Source of the DNA: Desmodus rotundus
Taxonomy: Eukaryota > Chordata > Mammalia > Chiroptera > Phyllostomidae
DNA length: 64,000 nt
Direction of reading: 5' to 3'
Assembly (NCBI RefSeq): GCF_022682495.2
Contig: NC_071388.1
Location: forward strand, 175,923,622-175,987,621
Below the pieces are notes generated by a model. That model worked only from the letters and a program-made list of their open reading frames with translations. It was not told where the DNA came from and did no database searches. Below, in pieces: positions 1 through 12,170 of the stretch (within the stretch, counting starts at the first letter, position 1; each line of letters starts with the position of its first letter). Made by a program: the position numbers and the translations under genes.

Positions 1-80
1 TGAGTGCAATATTGGTATGTTACAGAACTACATGCTTATGGTTTTATAATAAAAAGGGGCGTTATTTGTGCCAGAACCTG
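1..80 (+). mobile_element. 3' end of a mariner-like MITE (copy A, cut by window edge)
   Basis: These 80 bases match the last part of two complete elements at 35,770-35,963 and 62,523-62,717, including the shared stretch around 'gttacagaa', 'tgcttatg' and the terminal 'tgccagaacctg'. The other copies show that the element is about 195 bp, non-autonomous, starts CAGGGTC and ends in the inverse, between TA dinucleotides. Here the right-hand TA has become TG. The 5' half lies outside the window. There is no coding capacity, and mobilisation would have needed a Tc1/mariner-type transposase in trans (inferred from the TA target). Confidence 0.75.
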
Positions 81-3000
81 TGTGTGTATTTATGAAATTA
101 CAAAGTACATTTATTACACTAAAGATATACCTTAGTATCAAATATATTCTAAAAGATTTTGACCTTATATCTCATGGATATTTAGGTTAAATATCAAATT
201 TGAAAGACTTTGCACAATAAATAATATATGGCATCTCTGTTCTGAGTATATATTTGCATTAGATGTTGAAATAATTTTGATATTAGATGGTCTAGAAAAT
301 AACTATATAATCTAAGATACATATGAACAAGAAGAGTAATGTGAACAATTAACTCTAAAACATAAGAAAAAGGCATAAATTTTTATAAATTGTATTTCAG
401 GAGAGAAACAATAAGCTAATCTACTCGGGAATAGTAGAATAGAAAATTGTAAGAAATGGAATATATTACAAGTTCATGATTGTGATGTGATTCAGCAAAG
501 TTAGGGAAGAATAATAAGGAAACGAATAGAAGAAAAACAGAGCAATCACACACACATCCCACAAACACGTCATATCATACACAGTGAAGGTGCCTGATAC
601 AAAGATGAATAAACTATGAGCCTGTCCTACTAACAAGCAGATAACTTTTATATGTAAGTGTGCCACTTAGTATTAGGATTCTTTAATGTTCATGAACTAT
701 GATTTCTAAGATAGTTTTAAAACCATGTTTTGTTTTGCTTGTTTGGTGTATATTTGATATCTCCATATTTTTGTGTAATGCACACAATACACACTTCAGT
801 TGGCCTCACTAAATTGAAATTCTCCACACACGTAAGTGCATTACTAACTTCTCAAAGGCGAGAACTGTATTTCGTTTCTGGATGCCTAAGTGCCTAACAC
901 AGCTAACACAGTACTAGTCATAGAAGCAAATTGATTATTGTTTCGGGAATTGCTTTATCAATTAGTGAATAGGCTTATAGATAATAAATTTGTGACTGAA
1001 AGCCTAAATTCTCTATAATTTCTTTTTACTTTTATTGTAGAGTGTTATTTCTCTTTATAACTTTTCTCCAAAATGCACCATTGAAAATTAAAATAGTGAT
1101 TCTACTGATTCTTTATCTTTGGGGCATATAATAGATATAATGTTAAAAACTTAAAAAAATAAAACCTGAAATTTAATTTTAGTTTTAAACACCCCCAGTA
1201 TGACTTCATAATATTAATTTAGAAAGAAATCAAAGCAATGTCTACTTTCCTCAATATACATATTTGAATGAAGTTGCATTCAAATGTTTTCACACTCTAA
1301 CAGAATATCTTTAATTTGTAGATTTCAAATGAAAAATATAAAGGACTTCACCTCTAGAAAATAGGCCTTAGGGATCTAAACTCATTACTGTTGAAGTGTG
1401 AAGTTCTAATTGTATTACTTTTAATGATATATCTTCTACATAGATATTACTCAATGCCCACAAATTTAGCAAGTGGGAAATGGAGAGGTTATAATGCAGG
1501 GGAGATTTATGCTAAGAAGATTCTGAGTTGTCACTATTAAAAATTTTCCACCCATTATGTGAATCCTATTGATCATTGCAGGAAGCAGAAAAGTGTGCTG
1601 TTCATTGATTTTCTTTGGCTACTGAATGCATTAGGCTTGACACATTTGATGGGTAGGCAAGTTTTCAAAGGAAGCTCAGTTAAGCTAATCTTAGTTCAGA
1701 GGAATATTCACAATGGAATAAGAAACCTTAAAATTGCAAGAGCAAATAGAAGAGTCAGAGGACTATATTATGAGCCATATCAGCATAAAAATTAGACATG
1801 AGCCTTCCCAAGAGGCTGTAGTAAAACACATCAAAGCTTTGATGCTGTTTTTTACAAATGTAGCAATTACTGGATAAATTGGGTTTTAGCTTTTCGCCCT
1901 TCAGCCAAGATAGTTAATGCAAAACAATTAGTTCTGTCTTCTTAGCTAAGGGACAGCATCAGTATTTTATCAAGTTCATAAAAATATAAATGAAAACATA
2001 TAATTGCATCACACAAATGAGATTGGTAGCAATGCTACTGCCTATAAATTCAATATTCTGTTTCTAATGATTTATTTGTTAATTCTTATTATACTGATTC
2101 TTTAAAATAAAAAAAATCAATCATGAGTTCTATTGTGGACTACTAAAGTAGAAAGAACAATAGCAAATGCAAATCTAAATCAGTTCTACCCCAAGAATTA
2201 ATTCCCATTTAAAAAAATAAAGCTAGAAAGGATGATCCTCTATCTCTGGTGGAAGCTGTCTAGTTACTTATTAGTACAACACCAGAGTACAATGTTACTC
2301 CTCAGTAGTACAGGATCGTGACAAAATGCTAAGTATATTTTTCCAGTACATTAAATACTAGGGCACTGTGTAGCTTTAGGTGAGGATTAATTAACTTAGC
2401 ATAAAACATGTGGTCTTTTATACCCACAAAATAAACATTGTATATTTGGTAATCAACTTTCTCATTTTTCCAGGTCATTTAGCATACAAACATACAATTA
2501 AAATTTATAAGAATAGATTAAGACATAATGACATCCAAAAAGGAAAGTCTGCAGCCTTGGACACAGTGACATACCTTTCAATGCCTTTGAAGATTTGTCT
2601 TTCAATACAGAATACTATTGTAAATTACCAGTCCCATGTGGAATATTTGGATTTTCAACACCTATTTTGCTTTTTGATGCATTATTCAAATGCCGTAAAA
2701 TTAAGTATTTTAAAATATTACAACAACTATGTCTTGGTTTGCCAATTGGTCTTTGTGCACAGAGGACAGACCACCCCAGATTGGTCAGTGGCAGTTTTAG
2801 CAAGCAAAGAACTTACATTGGAAGCTAGTCTTCCATGCTGTAAATGAGTAAATCTCTGTATCTACCCCCTGAATCTTAAAAGTTGATATAGAGGCCTAAT
2901 GGGGTTCAGTCATGTATACCATCTAGATGGTTAAGACAATGCACTGCTGTCTTATAGCTACATCGTCAAAATGGCTCTCCTGTGAAAACAGTGGGCAGAA

Positions 3001-3099
3001 CTTAGATTCCAAGGACTGGGATAGGAATGCAATAGCCTCCGAAAGCTTGGGGCTAGCTCACGAGTCAACCGGTTCTCAGGTCCTCTCCATTGCCTCCAA
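81..3099. other. AT-rich intergenic or intronic sequence, nothing recognised
   Basis: This is AT-rich sequence without a convincing gene. Open frames at 1,559-1,795 and 2,410-2,847 have no recognisable domain, no splice context and biased low-complexity composition. The stretch from about 2,740 to 3,100 is somewhat richer in GC and could be the beginning of the 3' flank or LTR of the adjacent minus-strand retrovirus, but I could not define LTR ends. Confidence 0.5.
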
Positions 3100-3833
3100 T
3101 ATTCTGCCCTTCCTGATGTGCTCTTATAATCTTAAAAGCGTCAAGTTGGCTTGCTTTTTGGTTATCTGGCTATACTGGAGACAGACACCACAGCAACAAC
3201 ATCGGCACATACAAGAGAAAATGAAGACTGAGATAAAAATTCCCCAAATAAGTACCATTATCTTTCCCACCATAGCCACACCATCCAAACCACTGGTTTG
3301 TTAAATCCTTAGGCTGGAGGGTTGTATTGCTCAGGGTGCTCATGGGTGGCCTCATGTGATTTAACATACAACATTCTGTTTGGATAATGGCACAGGCGCC
3401 CTTTGTGGGGCAGGAGTAATGTGCAAAGACATCCCATTTTGGAGAAGAGCGTTTCTCATTAGAGATATTTCAGTATTCAGTAAAGTCACTCATTGCTGGC
3501 TGTCATTGAAAGATCATTGGGTGAATTTAGGAAGGGCTTTATTGTGTGCTGTAGTGTCTTCCAAGCCAACGGAGGGTGCCAAGATGGTGTCCAAATGAAT
3601 GTACCAGTGGAAAACAGAACACACCAATCTGGCCTGAGGAGAGGGAGGTTGACAGCTTTAGGAACCTAACCTGGTTGTAAATACCGCATGTACGTGTTGA
3701 CAGGGGAAGGCAGCACCATCATATGTGAAGAGATGGACTTAAGGAAGGGTATGCCCGACCAGGACGTGCACCTTCTTCCCTCTTTCAGTGGGCCATGTTC
3801 CATCCCAGGCACTGTGCATTTCAACAATCCTGT

Positions 3834-5080
3834 TTACAACTGCACGAGGGACCCCAGTGGAGTTTGAGTAGCTCCCCTTTTACCCAGGGTGCAGAGCAAC
3901 TTCCTGATCTTGGTGAGACATGCCCTTGCAGATGCCAGTAGATACGACCTTTTCCAGGTGTGAGGGAGCTTGATCCATGGTGAGGTCAACGGGGACAGGG
4001 TTGTTCCCCACAACTTCCATACCTTTAATGGTATTGAGTATCTCCACAGGGTTCCCCAGTCCGGCACACAGGGCATCAGTCCCCAGTGGTTGATCATTCA
4101 AGTGTATTCAAGTCTGGGACAGTATTGCAATCCACTGGCCAAGGTGGATTTACCTGTTAGTAATTTAATCTGCTCCTTTAATAGTCCATTTTTTTTCTTT
4201 CTATTAACCCTGTTCCTTATGGGTTATGCAACCTCTATTCAGTATCATATTCTTTTGTCTCCATCTTGAATATCATGACCTTTGAAATGTGACCTCTAAT
4301 TATTGTCTGTTCAATGAAGTTGTCTGTACATGATAATGAACGTCTCTAATTCTCTAATGGCGATAGCCTGGTTTTCGTGGTGACAGGGAAGGTTGGGTTA
4401 GGCCACATGCGGTGCCCATACAAGTGAAGGCATATTTAGAATCCTCACTCAGAGGAACATGGCCAATATAATCAATCTGCCAATGCTTTATTAGCTGGCA
4501 ACTCTGGTGAGAGACCCAGACCTCTTTGGTAGTTGTCATGGGCATTGTTTAGAACTTGTAGGACATGCCGTTACTGCATTAACCAAATCACTGTATTTCA
4601 CAGGCAATCTGGCACCTTTGGCAATGCATCATCCCACCCAAACACTAAGGTGGCCTCTCCTTCCATGTTCTAATTTGCTGTGTCTACCAAAGTGTCAGTT
4701 GCTAGGGCTTGTAACCAGGGAGGGTAGCAGCTTCCTGATTGCCAGAGTGTAGGCACCTTAAGAGCTGGGAAGTGGAAAACAGTGAGGACCACCTCAGGCT
4801 GTTCCAAGTGAACCCGAATGACTTTCCACGTACTGTAGCCCCACAAGGGCTTATTCACATCCATCTATCCCTCAGTTTTCCATGAATTTCTTCAAAACAG
4901 CTGAACTGTCAGTGCAAAGGGTGAATGGCCACGGCTCATGAGTGATCACCAGCCAAGCTGCTCTGAGTTCAGCCCACTGGCTGCTACAGTTCATTCCTAT
5001 TTCCATCCAGATGATGTCAGTGTTGTGCTGAATTGTGATCACAGTCTGTGGATGGGATGCCCTGACTGGACTCATCTGAA
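3834..5080 (-). pseudogene. ERV pol: RNase H and integrase remnants
   Basis: The frame at 5,075-4,872 carries an RNase H signature (SQWAELRAAW, then CTDSSAVL with a DS pair). It continues out of frame to about 4,740. The frame at 4,545-4,354 carries the start of the integrase core, WQIDYIG with the first catalytic Asp. Where relatives keep a second acidic residue (the D of a DTxSGL-like motif) this copy reads GTACGL, so that acidic residue is lost. The frames at 4,101-3,834 hold the integrase C-terminal part (NDQPLGTDA, then the downstream strand region). Several frameshifts separate the blocks, and an AT-rich segment at about 4,150-4,340 does not match. It cannot make an active enzyme as it stands. 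Confidence 0.75.
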
Positions 5081-5579
5081 CACCAGCTACCCACTGGAAT
5101 TGTCCCCACTCTTTCTCTAGAGGCTGCAGGGGCTGCCCCAGGGATTGGGGGGGGGGTCATTTGAAGGATGGACATACTCTACCAGACCTAGTATCACTCA
5201 TTTCCAGAGTCAGTGCTACAGGATGTTCCTCTGCTGCAAACAGGCATGTCGTGTGGTCAAAGTGGACGTTTGTGCCCTGGCAGAGGTGGATCAATGGAAC
5301 TTATTTTAACTCACCCATTGAAAGGAAAGGAAGTTCTTACCAAGATACATTTGTTCCTTCATGAAAGGCTATTCCCGGAGGAGCGCTCTGCTCACTGCAA
5401 GAGCTGTTGCTCGATGGGGGTATATCAGGTTTCTGTCCACTTTCAGAGATGGGACAAAACTCATAGGGTAATTCTTCCCATCTGTTGTCTGTGTCAGTGT
5501 CCAACTCATACTTTTCAGAGTCACAGACACGTCTAAGTCAAATGGTAGCCCTGCTCGGGAGATGGCCAAAGCTTTAATC

Positions 5580-6300
5580 TGATTTCATAATATTTTTGCC
5601 TCCTCAGTGGTGCCTTGCTGCTTTGATCCCCGGTCCCGCATGTGCCCTTCCTTTACCAGGGGGTGTGAGGAATGCTGGTACTGTGTCGGGTGTGGAGTAA
5701 AAGTCTTCTAAAAACCTGAAATCTCTACAAAGACTTGCACCTCTCTCAGATTGATAAAAGCTCAGGAGACATCCATCTTATCAATCACAGCTTCTGGGAC
5801 AACACGGATCTCACCCAAACAAAAGCCTCTCCAAAATGTTTAAGTGGTGCCTGGCCTTGAATTTTGTATGGGTTCACACTCCATTCTCTCCCTCGAAGAT
5901 GTTCCAGCAGAGCATCCTGCAGCAGAGGCAACTCTCCACATGTTAACATTATATCATCAGTGTAATGGGCCATTTTACCGATGTAGGGAAGTAGAACAGG
6001 AACAGACTTTGGGTCACCATCCATGATATATTGCAGGCTATACAGATAGCCTTGGAGAAGAGACTTAAAGGCATATTTTTGCCCCTCACATATGAAGGCA
6101 AATTGATCTTGTCACTCAGTAGACAGGGGAAGTCCAATAAAGCATGGTACCCTCCTAAGGTCATGGTCAAGGTATCTAAGATGGTGGCAATGTTGAGCAC
6201 AGACACGCAGATGGGAGCACTACCTTGTTCAGTTCTCAGTAGTCCAGTGTCGTCCACCATGGGCCATCAGGCTTTCTTATTGGCCACACTGGGTTGTTGA
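5580..6300 (-). pseudogene. ERV pol: reverse transcriptase remnant
   Basis: Two overlapping minus-strand frames (6,260-5,949 and 6,024-5,785) carry reverse transcriptase palm and thumb sequence. The catalytic YxDD box reads YTDD and is encoded at 5,953-5,964, followed by IMLTCGELPLL and, 40-50 residues on, the VNPYKIQG region. The upstream part (GGYHALLDFPC) corresponds to the palm strand that holds another metal-binding Asp, still present. A further stretch to about 5,580 has the connection region in a shifted frame with stops. The YxDD motif survives but frameshifts and stops break the gene. Confidence 0.78.
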
Positions 6301-7196
6301 AAGCACTATGAGCAGGGTATATAATACCCTTTTGGTGTACCTTGGATACTTTCTCCTATTTCCCCTCAGCACTCATCATATTAATTTAACCTGGAGGTGG
6401 AATTCACTGATAGAGGTTTGCAGAGTTTGACCTTGTAGGATACCAATATGTAATATATTCTCAGGCATTGGAAAGTTAAAAAATCTCATATTCTTATGAG
6501 GGAGGATACCCAATTAGCAATGTCAAAGGGAACTTCCTGACCATAACTGCTTACCCACTGTAATCATTGATGGTGCTGAGGAAGGGCAGAAAACTTCTCA
6601 GGGTCACCATGTGTAAGAGAATATTTAGCTCCAGTACCAAGCAGAACCAACACCTTTTATTTCTGATGAAAAATGAAGAGTCTCCATTGTCTCCAACAGA
6701 CCTCATCTGAAGGCAATTTTGGCTTACATCCTACACCTGGGGCATGGGAGGCACCTACCCCCATTAGGCCTATATCTCTGAGGCCTTTCTTAGGCTGAAA
6801 CAGACAGAGGAATGGTAGAGACAGGTCTGAACTGTTGTTCTTGTTTCAAAGATTTCCATAGGTTGAGCAACATAGTGTTGAGTTGCCTGTCTATCTTTTC
6901 AGGTGGAATCCTGGCAAGAGGGAAGTCAAAACATGTTTGCTTCTGGGTTAATGTTACTGGAACCTTAATATCCATTGGGATAGCCTTTGGTTTTCTTGAG
7001 TTTTTTCTCTGTTCTGGATCTTTCCTATATCCAGTATTTATTTGGAATTTGTCAGTTTTCCTATGATCAGCAATAACTGCTCAGCATATAAATGTCTATT
7101 TTTTTTCAGAATCTGATCAGATCTTTATTTAAATTTGTACCTTATTCATCAAAGATTTCTTGCATGAAATTTGACTTTTAAAAATATTGTATTAAT

Positions 7197-7439
7197 GCCC
7201 TGGCTAGTGTGGCTCTGGATTGAGTGCCAGCCTGTGAACTAAAGGGTCACCGGTTCTATTCCCAGTCAGGGCACTTGCCTGGGTTGTGGCCCAGGTCCCT
7301 GGTGGGGGAGGTGCATGAAAGGCAACCACACATTGATGTTTCTCTCCCTTTCTTTCTCCTACCTTTCCCCTCTTTCTAAAAATAAATAAATAAAATATTT
7401 TTTTAAAAAAAACAAGGAAAAATGTGTTTAAAAATAAAC
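7197..7439 (+). mobile_element. VES-type tRNA-derived SINE (copy 1)
   Basis: It starts GCCCTGGCTAGTGTGGCTC and has a tRNA-like head with a box-B-like GGTTCTATTCC, then CAGTCAGGGCAC, a pyrimidine-rich body (TTTCTCTCCC) and an AAATAAATAAATA tail. It is flanked by a perfect 12-bp target-site duplication, ATATTGTATTAA, at 7,184-7,195 and 7,440-7,451. VES SINEs are a bat family made by RNA polymerase III and copied by L1 machinery. This copy looks complete and only modestly diverged, and lies inside the older retrovirus interval. Confidence 0.93.
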
Positions 7440-7493
7440 ATATTGTATTAAAATATGATTTATCTAGATTACCAAGTTTTTGGCATCCCCCTA

Positions 7494-9920
7494 AATTTAT
7501 TTATTTTTAATTATATTTTACTGATTATGCTATTACAGTTGTCCTAACTTTCCTCATTCCCCCCTCTACCCAGCGCCCCCCACTTCCTCAAGAGATCCCC
7601 ACATCATTGTTCATGACCATGGGTTATGAGTATAAAGTCTTTGGCTACTCCAGTGCCTATAATGTACTTTATATCCCTGTGGTTATTCTGTAATTACCTA
7701 TCTGTACTTTTTAATGTCCTCACCTGTTCACCCATTCTCCCACAGCCCCCTTCCATCTGGCAATGATAAAAATGCTCTCTGTGATTCTGTCTCTGTTCTT
7801 CTTGTTTGCTTAGTTTGTTATTTAGATTTAGTTGTTGATAGGTATGTATTTATTGCCATTTTATTGTTTATAGTTTTGATCTTCCTCTTTTTCTGAAATA
7901 AGTCCTTTTAACATTTCATATAATAATGGTTTGGTGATGATGAACTTCTTTAGTTTGTCCTTGTCTTTATCTGCCTTTTGATTCTAAATGACAACTTTGC
8001 TGGGTAGAGCAAACTTGGCTGTAGGTCCCTGCTTCTTATGATTTTGAATATTTCCTGCCAATCTCTTCTAGCCCACAATGTTGACTAGAAGACTCTTTTA
8101 TCTTCTTGTTGCTCTGATTGGTTATTTTTTGCTTCCTTATGTTCCAAATCATTGATTTGATTCTCCACTCTGCTGTTGTTTCCCTGTAAATTGTTCTTTA
8201 TTTCAATTAGTGTATTCTTTGTTTCTGACTGGATCTTTTTTTATGTTGCTGAGGTCCTCACTAAGTTCCTTGAGCATCCTTATAACTAGTTTTTGAACTC
8301 TACATCTGATAGATTGCTTATCTCCATTTTGTTTAGTTCTTTTTCTGAAGTTTTAATCTATTCTTTCATTTGTGCCATGATTCTTTGTCTCCTCATTTTG
8401 TCAGGCTCCCAGTATTTGTTTCTGTTTATTAGGTAGAGCTGTTATGATTCCCTGTCTTTGTAGCATGGCCTAATGTAGTAGATGTCCTGTAGGGTCAAGT
8501 GACACAGCCTCCCCTATCACCCAAGCTGGGTACTCCAGGTGTGCCCTTCATGTGGGTTGAATGTACCCTCCTCTTGTAGTTGAGCCTTGGTTGTTATTGG
8601 CAGGTCAATGGGAGGGATTCACGCAGGCCAGTCAGCTATAAGAAGAGGATGTGACCACTGACCACCAACCTCCACCCTCCATGGAGGATCAGCTGTGCAG
8701 GGGCAGGGTGGCGCTCTGACATGTTATGTAGCTGACCACTGTGTGTGCAGTATCTGAGATTTCCTGGGTGATGCAGGCCAAGGTCAGCTCCCACCTGTGT
8801 TCTGCCTAGGGCTACCCTGCCTGGGGTAGAAAGCAATCTGAGAAGGCTGCTACCTGTGCTGAGTTTAGAGATTGTAAAACAAAGCCAAACTGTGAATCTA
8901 GTTTGGCTGCTGCTAGTGCCAGGCCTGAATGGAAATCTGACAATTACAGAATTAAAGAAACCACAACCATCCAGACTGGTAGGAAAGTCAGAGATGTGGA
9001 ACAGGCTGGTCCTACACCCATGTGTGATGTATAAAAATTTGGGAGGGATATCTCGGTGGTGAGTTGTCCCAGACCCACAACAGTCCCCCAGCCCAGGCTT
9101 CCAGAGCCAGGAAGATAAATCCACACAATTCCTGGCTCCAAAAACCAGCAGGGATTGAGTCAGTGGAAGAAACTTCTGGAGTCCCAAGCAGTTCCTCTTA
9201 AAGAAACCAAATTGGACTTACTCAGATTCACTCCCTCTGAACTCCAGCACCAGGGTAGCAGCTTGAAAGGTACCTGTGGCATACAGGGAGGCATTGAAGT
9301 GTCTGGTATCAAGGCAAGAGCTGGGGAATAACTTTCTCTCAGACAGAAAGGTGGGCAGAGGCCATTGTCTCTTTTCTGAACCCTCTCCCTCACAGATCCA
9401 CAGAGCCAGCAGGTGGGTAACATATCTGAGATTCCATCAGCCTGGCTAACATTGTTTGTTTCGCCCTGGAGATCCCCTGAGACTTTGTCCCACCCAATTT
9501 ACGGACCCACTCAAGCTGTTAACAGTGACTTTTCCATATGAATGTCTGGTCTTGGTTTGTGCTTCACAACTTCCTAAATTCTCTCAAACAAACAGCAGCC
9601 TGCCTCAGTAAGCCCCCCCCGGCTCCCATACCATAAATGCCTTGTCTCAGGACTGGGTTCCACACAGATATCAGTGTCTTATACCCAGTGCTGGGAGTGG
9701 ACTGGAATATCTTGACTTTCATTCCTGCAGTGAAGAGGGCATGGCCAGGAGCTTCAGAGATGGGGAGTAGATACTTGTCTCATTCCTAACTCCCTAGGAG
9801 TTTGTTGTACCTCCTTTATAAACTTCCAGGGTCCCATGAGCCAAAGGGAGAACGCTCTCAGTTGGCCAAGCCTTTCTGAAGGCTAAAATAATCCAATCTA
9901 TAGGGGAGTCAGTACCTTAA
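7494..9920 (-). mobile_element. HAL1-like (ORF1-only) LINE, with 9-bp target-site duplication
   Basis: The element runs on the minus strand. Its 3' A-rich tail appears as the T-rich stretch from 7,494, followed by a 3' UTR-like part (to about 7,900), an ORF1 remnant (about 7,930-8,400) and a GC-richer 5' UTR-like part up to 9,920. It is flanked by ATCCCCCTA at 7,485-7,493 and 9,921-9,929, which I take as the target-site duplication. No endonuclease or reverse transcriptase sequence lies between ORF1 and the tail, which is the defining layout of half-L1 (HAL1) elements, known from mammals including bats. About 400 bp of ORF1 present in the copy at 62.5-64 kb is missing here near 8,090. The length of 2.4 kb fits a near-complete HAL1. 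Confidence 0.7.
7930..8400 (-). pseudogene. L1/HAL1 ORF1 remnant with coiled-coil region
   Basis: Translation of the minus strand around 8,340-8,105 gives an ORF1p coiled-coil signature: MEISNLSDVEFKN, then TLIEIKNNLQGNNSRVENQ, then INDLEHKEAKNNQSE. Two or more stops or frameshifts break it. The downstream RNA-recognition domain is mostly deleted near 8,090, and a trace of the C-terminal region remains at about 7,950-8,040, matching the corresponding part of the copy at 63.0 kb. ORF1p is the trimeric RNA-binding chaperone of L1 particles. This copy is not functional. Confidence 0.72.
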
Positions 9921-9926
9921 ATCCCC

Positions 9927-10300
9927 CTAGTGCCATGTAGGCAGTGCCAGAAAGAGGGTATGTGCAGGCATTGCCCATTTTATTTGCTTTCTGCCCAGAG
10001 AAATGCCATCATCCCTGCCCTTAGTGCCCATCCATTGCCACCCTAACCGTGCCTGGATTCTTTCCCTGGCCTTTTGCTGGAAGTTGGCAACTACATCAAT
10101 AATCTCAGCAGGAGTATATTTTCTACTCATGAAAAGTTTCCTGAAATAGAAAGCTGCCCCACTGGCTGAGGTTGTATATATTGCTGTGCTTTTGCTTTCC
10201 TTGTATTTAGGGTTGGAAAACATGTTTCATCTGTTTCACTGTCAATCACAACTTCTCCTTTTCTCTCTCATCACTTTCCCAGGGATTCTGCTTCTCAGTC
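9927..10300 (-). pseudogene. ERV gag remnant
   Basis: A minus-strand frame of 98 residues (10,223-9,927) includes the segment SRKYTPAEIIDVVANFQQKA followed by RERIQARLG and, further on, GRDDGISL. This looks like the capsid-to-nucleocapsid part of the gag of the same ERV group as the pol remnants to the left. The right end of the HAL1 insertion falls within it at 9,920. No zinc knuckle was seen. The start codon of the frame is not meaningful because the gene is fragmentary. Confidence 0.5.
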
Positions 10301-10440
10301 TCAATCAGGCTTTGTCACACCAGTTGGACTTTAATCTGAGGCAGCTTAAGCAATTGCCAACTTTGAGAAACAGCACTCTAAGATCTTCATTTTATCACCC
10401 TGGTCATCCTTTAAATTCTTTTAAAAATAGATTGCTTTTA

Positions 10441-11309
10441 ATATAAATGTGAATCTTTGAAGATAAATTTGATCATATATTTTCAGAATTTTAGTATGCT
10501 AGGAATTCCCAAATTAAAGGGACCCAGTGATTTCTGAGAAATGTTCATATAAATAAATTTAAACCAGATAAAATTAAATAAAAGTTAATATCTTAACATC
10601 AATTAAAGGAAGGACAACTGAAATATTACAATCCAATTGACAGTAAATTACTCAGCAAAGTCACAAGTTGAATAAAAAGGAAAAAGGGAATCTAGCTTAA
10701 TTATGTGTACAAGAGCATCTCCAAATCACATTCATACAAAGGGGTCTAAAATAGATTGAAGAATGTGTTATGATAGTTATTAAATATATGAGTAGCAATT
10801 TAAAAATCAGAACAAAATTCACTAATAGCAAAACAATACAAAACAAAACAAAGCAAGAATATTGGATAAACAAAGAAAGATTGACAGAGAATTCTTTTTA
10901 AGCTGAAGTCTTAGCTCCAAAAAAAAGTGTATTCTCAAAATATATGAATCCAACATCTAGAATACTTTTAAGGAGAAATTTGAACACACCTCTCTCAGAA
11001 ATGAACAAAAAAATAAAAAATAGTAGTACTAGATCAATGATAACCTTTGATTTATTTTAAAAAATATTTCACTAGACTCAGAATTTACTAAATAGCCCAG
11101 GACAATTAGTAATTAGAAGGCTTAATCAAAATCATCTTAATTTCCCTTCTTTGAACAAAAAAAATTGAATTAAAAAAAAATCAAGGTTGTGAAAGTACAT
11201 GTCAAAAGCAAAGATTTAAAAGCTACTTATCTAAAACAGAAAAAGAAAATCTTATTTTTTTATTACAAATATGGCAAAAGATTTTGGCAGGTTAAATATG
11301 ACCTTAAAA
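10441..11309. other. AT-rich sequence, nothing recognised
   Basis: This is A-rich, low-GC sequence with short A runs and no open frame of note. It lies between the retrovirus and the next LTR-like block. Confidence 0.5.
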
Positions 11310-12170
11310 TGTGAAGGTTAGCTATTTTTCTTTCTTTGAGAGCAGAGTTTATTATGAAACCGTTGCCGGTGGAAATGGCGGTGTTCCATCATGGGATCCT
11401 GAGAAAAGCATCCATGGGCACACACGTGGGAGAATGTGGTGTGGTATGATTTACTCAGGCAGAAATGGAAGGCTGCCACTGTGTCCCGGCTCCGTCTGTC
11501 CTGCAGTGGAAAAAGTCCAACCATGTCTTTAGCAAGGCCAAAACAAAGGCTTGTGTTTAGAGTTTCTGTTTCATTTTAAAGCTTGGTCCTTTGGAGCCTG
11601 CACATGGCTTCTAAAAGTCTCGGTCCCTATGCAAGTAGCTTAGTGTTATTCCCAGCTATGGTACTGTACCCGGCTATGGCACTGTACCCAGACTTGCATT
11701 TGGAATCCATGTGGCTGTCAGCCACAGAGCTGCTCGACCCACATGGTGATTGTGGAGAGAATGTGTGAACAAATGGGGCAGGTGCATGTTAGAGAGAGAG
11801 AACTTCGTAGTTAAACTGGGTTATATTATCTTGGGCTTGGGACAGACCCAGCAATTTTTCAAAATAACCAATCAACTTCCCAAGCTTTTGGGGCTTCTGA
11901 TGGACCCACACCCTAGCCAAATGATCCCTTTTCCAGGTTAGACTGACAGGCCCCTATGATCAAGCACCTCCACCTGCATCATTTTGGCTTCTATTGCACA
12001 TGCGCTTACCTCCCCCTGCTCCCCCAACAATCTGGTACCCCAGAGGGGAAAGGAAGAGGTGTTAATCCTTGGCACAGAAATGCTGTGATCCTCTGGAGTG
12101 GAGTGTGAAGCTATAGCTTCCTGGTGAAACAAATTTATGCTCCCCATTTGATTATGCTTAATAATGCTTC
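11310..12170 (-). mobile_element. LTR-like block, probably a solo LTR
   Basis: This moderately GC-rich 0.86-kb island in AT-rich DNA has a minus-strand AATAAA (plus-strand TTTATT at about 11,348), a GA-rich tract and two near-perfect 18-bp repeats (about 11,652-11,688, unit starting CAGCTATGGTACTGTACC). The layout fits an LTR with its polyadenylation signal near the left end. Ends and target-site duplication were not found, so this is a tentative call. Another kind of ancient repeat is possible. Confidence 0.4.

Larger units (their letters stand above)
3100..10440 (-). mobile_element. Old endogenous retrovirus, gag-pol remnants, minus strand, with nested insertions
   Basis: Reading the minus strand from right to left gives gag-like sequence (10,300-9,927), then after two younger insertions reverse transcriptase (6,300-5,580), RNase H (about 5,080-4,740) and integrase (about 4,545-3,834). 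The order gag-RT-RNaseH-IN is that of a retrovirus. Every segment is broken by stops and frameshifts, so the provirus is old and inactive. The pol wording resembles the ERV-L-like/class III group of mammalian ERVs, but class I cannot be excluded by eye. No envelope gene was recognised. The element is interrupted by a VES SINE (7,197-7,439) and a HAL1-like LINE (7,494-9,920). LTRs were not delimited, so both outer ends are approximate. Confidence 0.75.

Noticed and set aside
2410..2847. 145-codon open frame
   Set aside because: No domain, erratic composition, and a second overlapping frame open at the same place; likely chance or old repeat.
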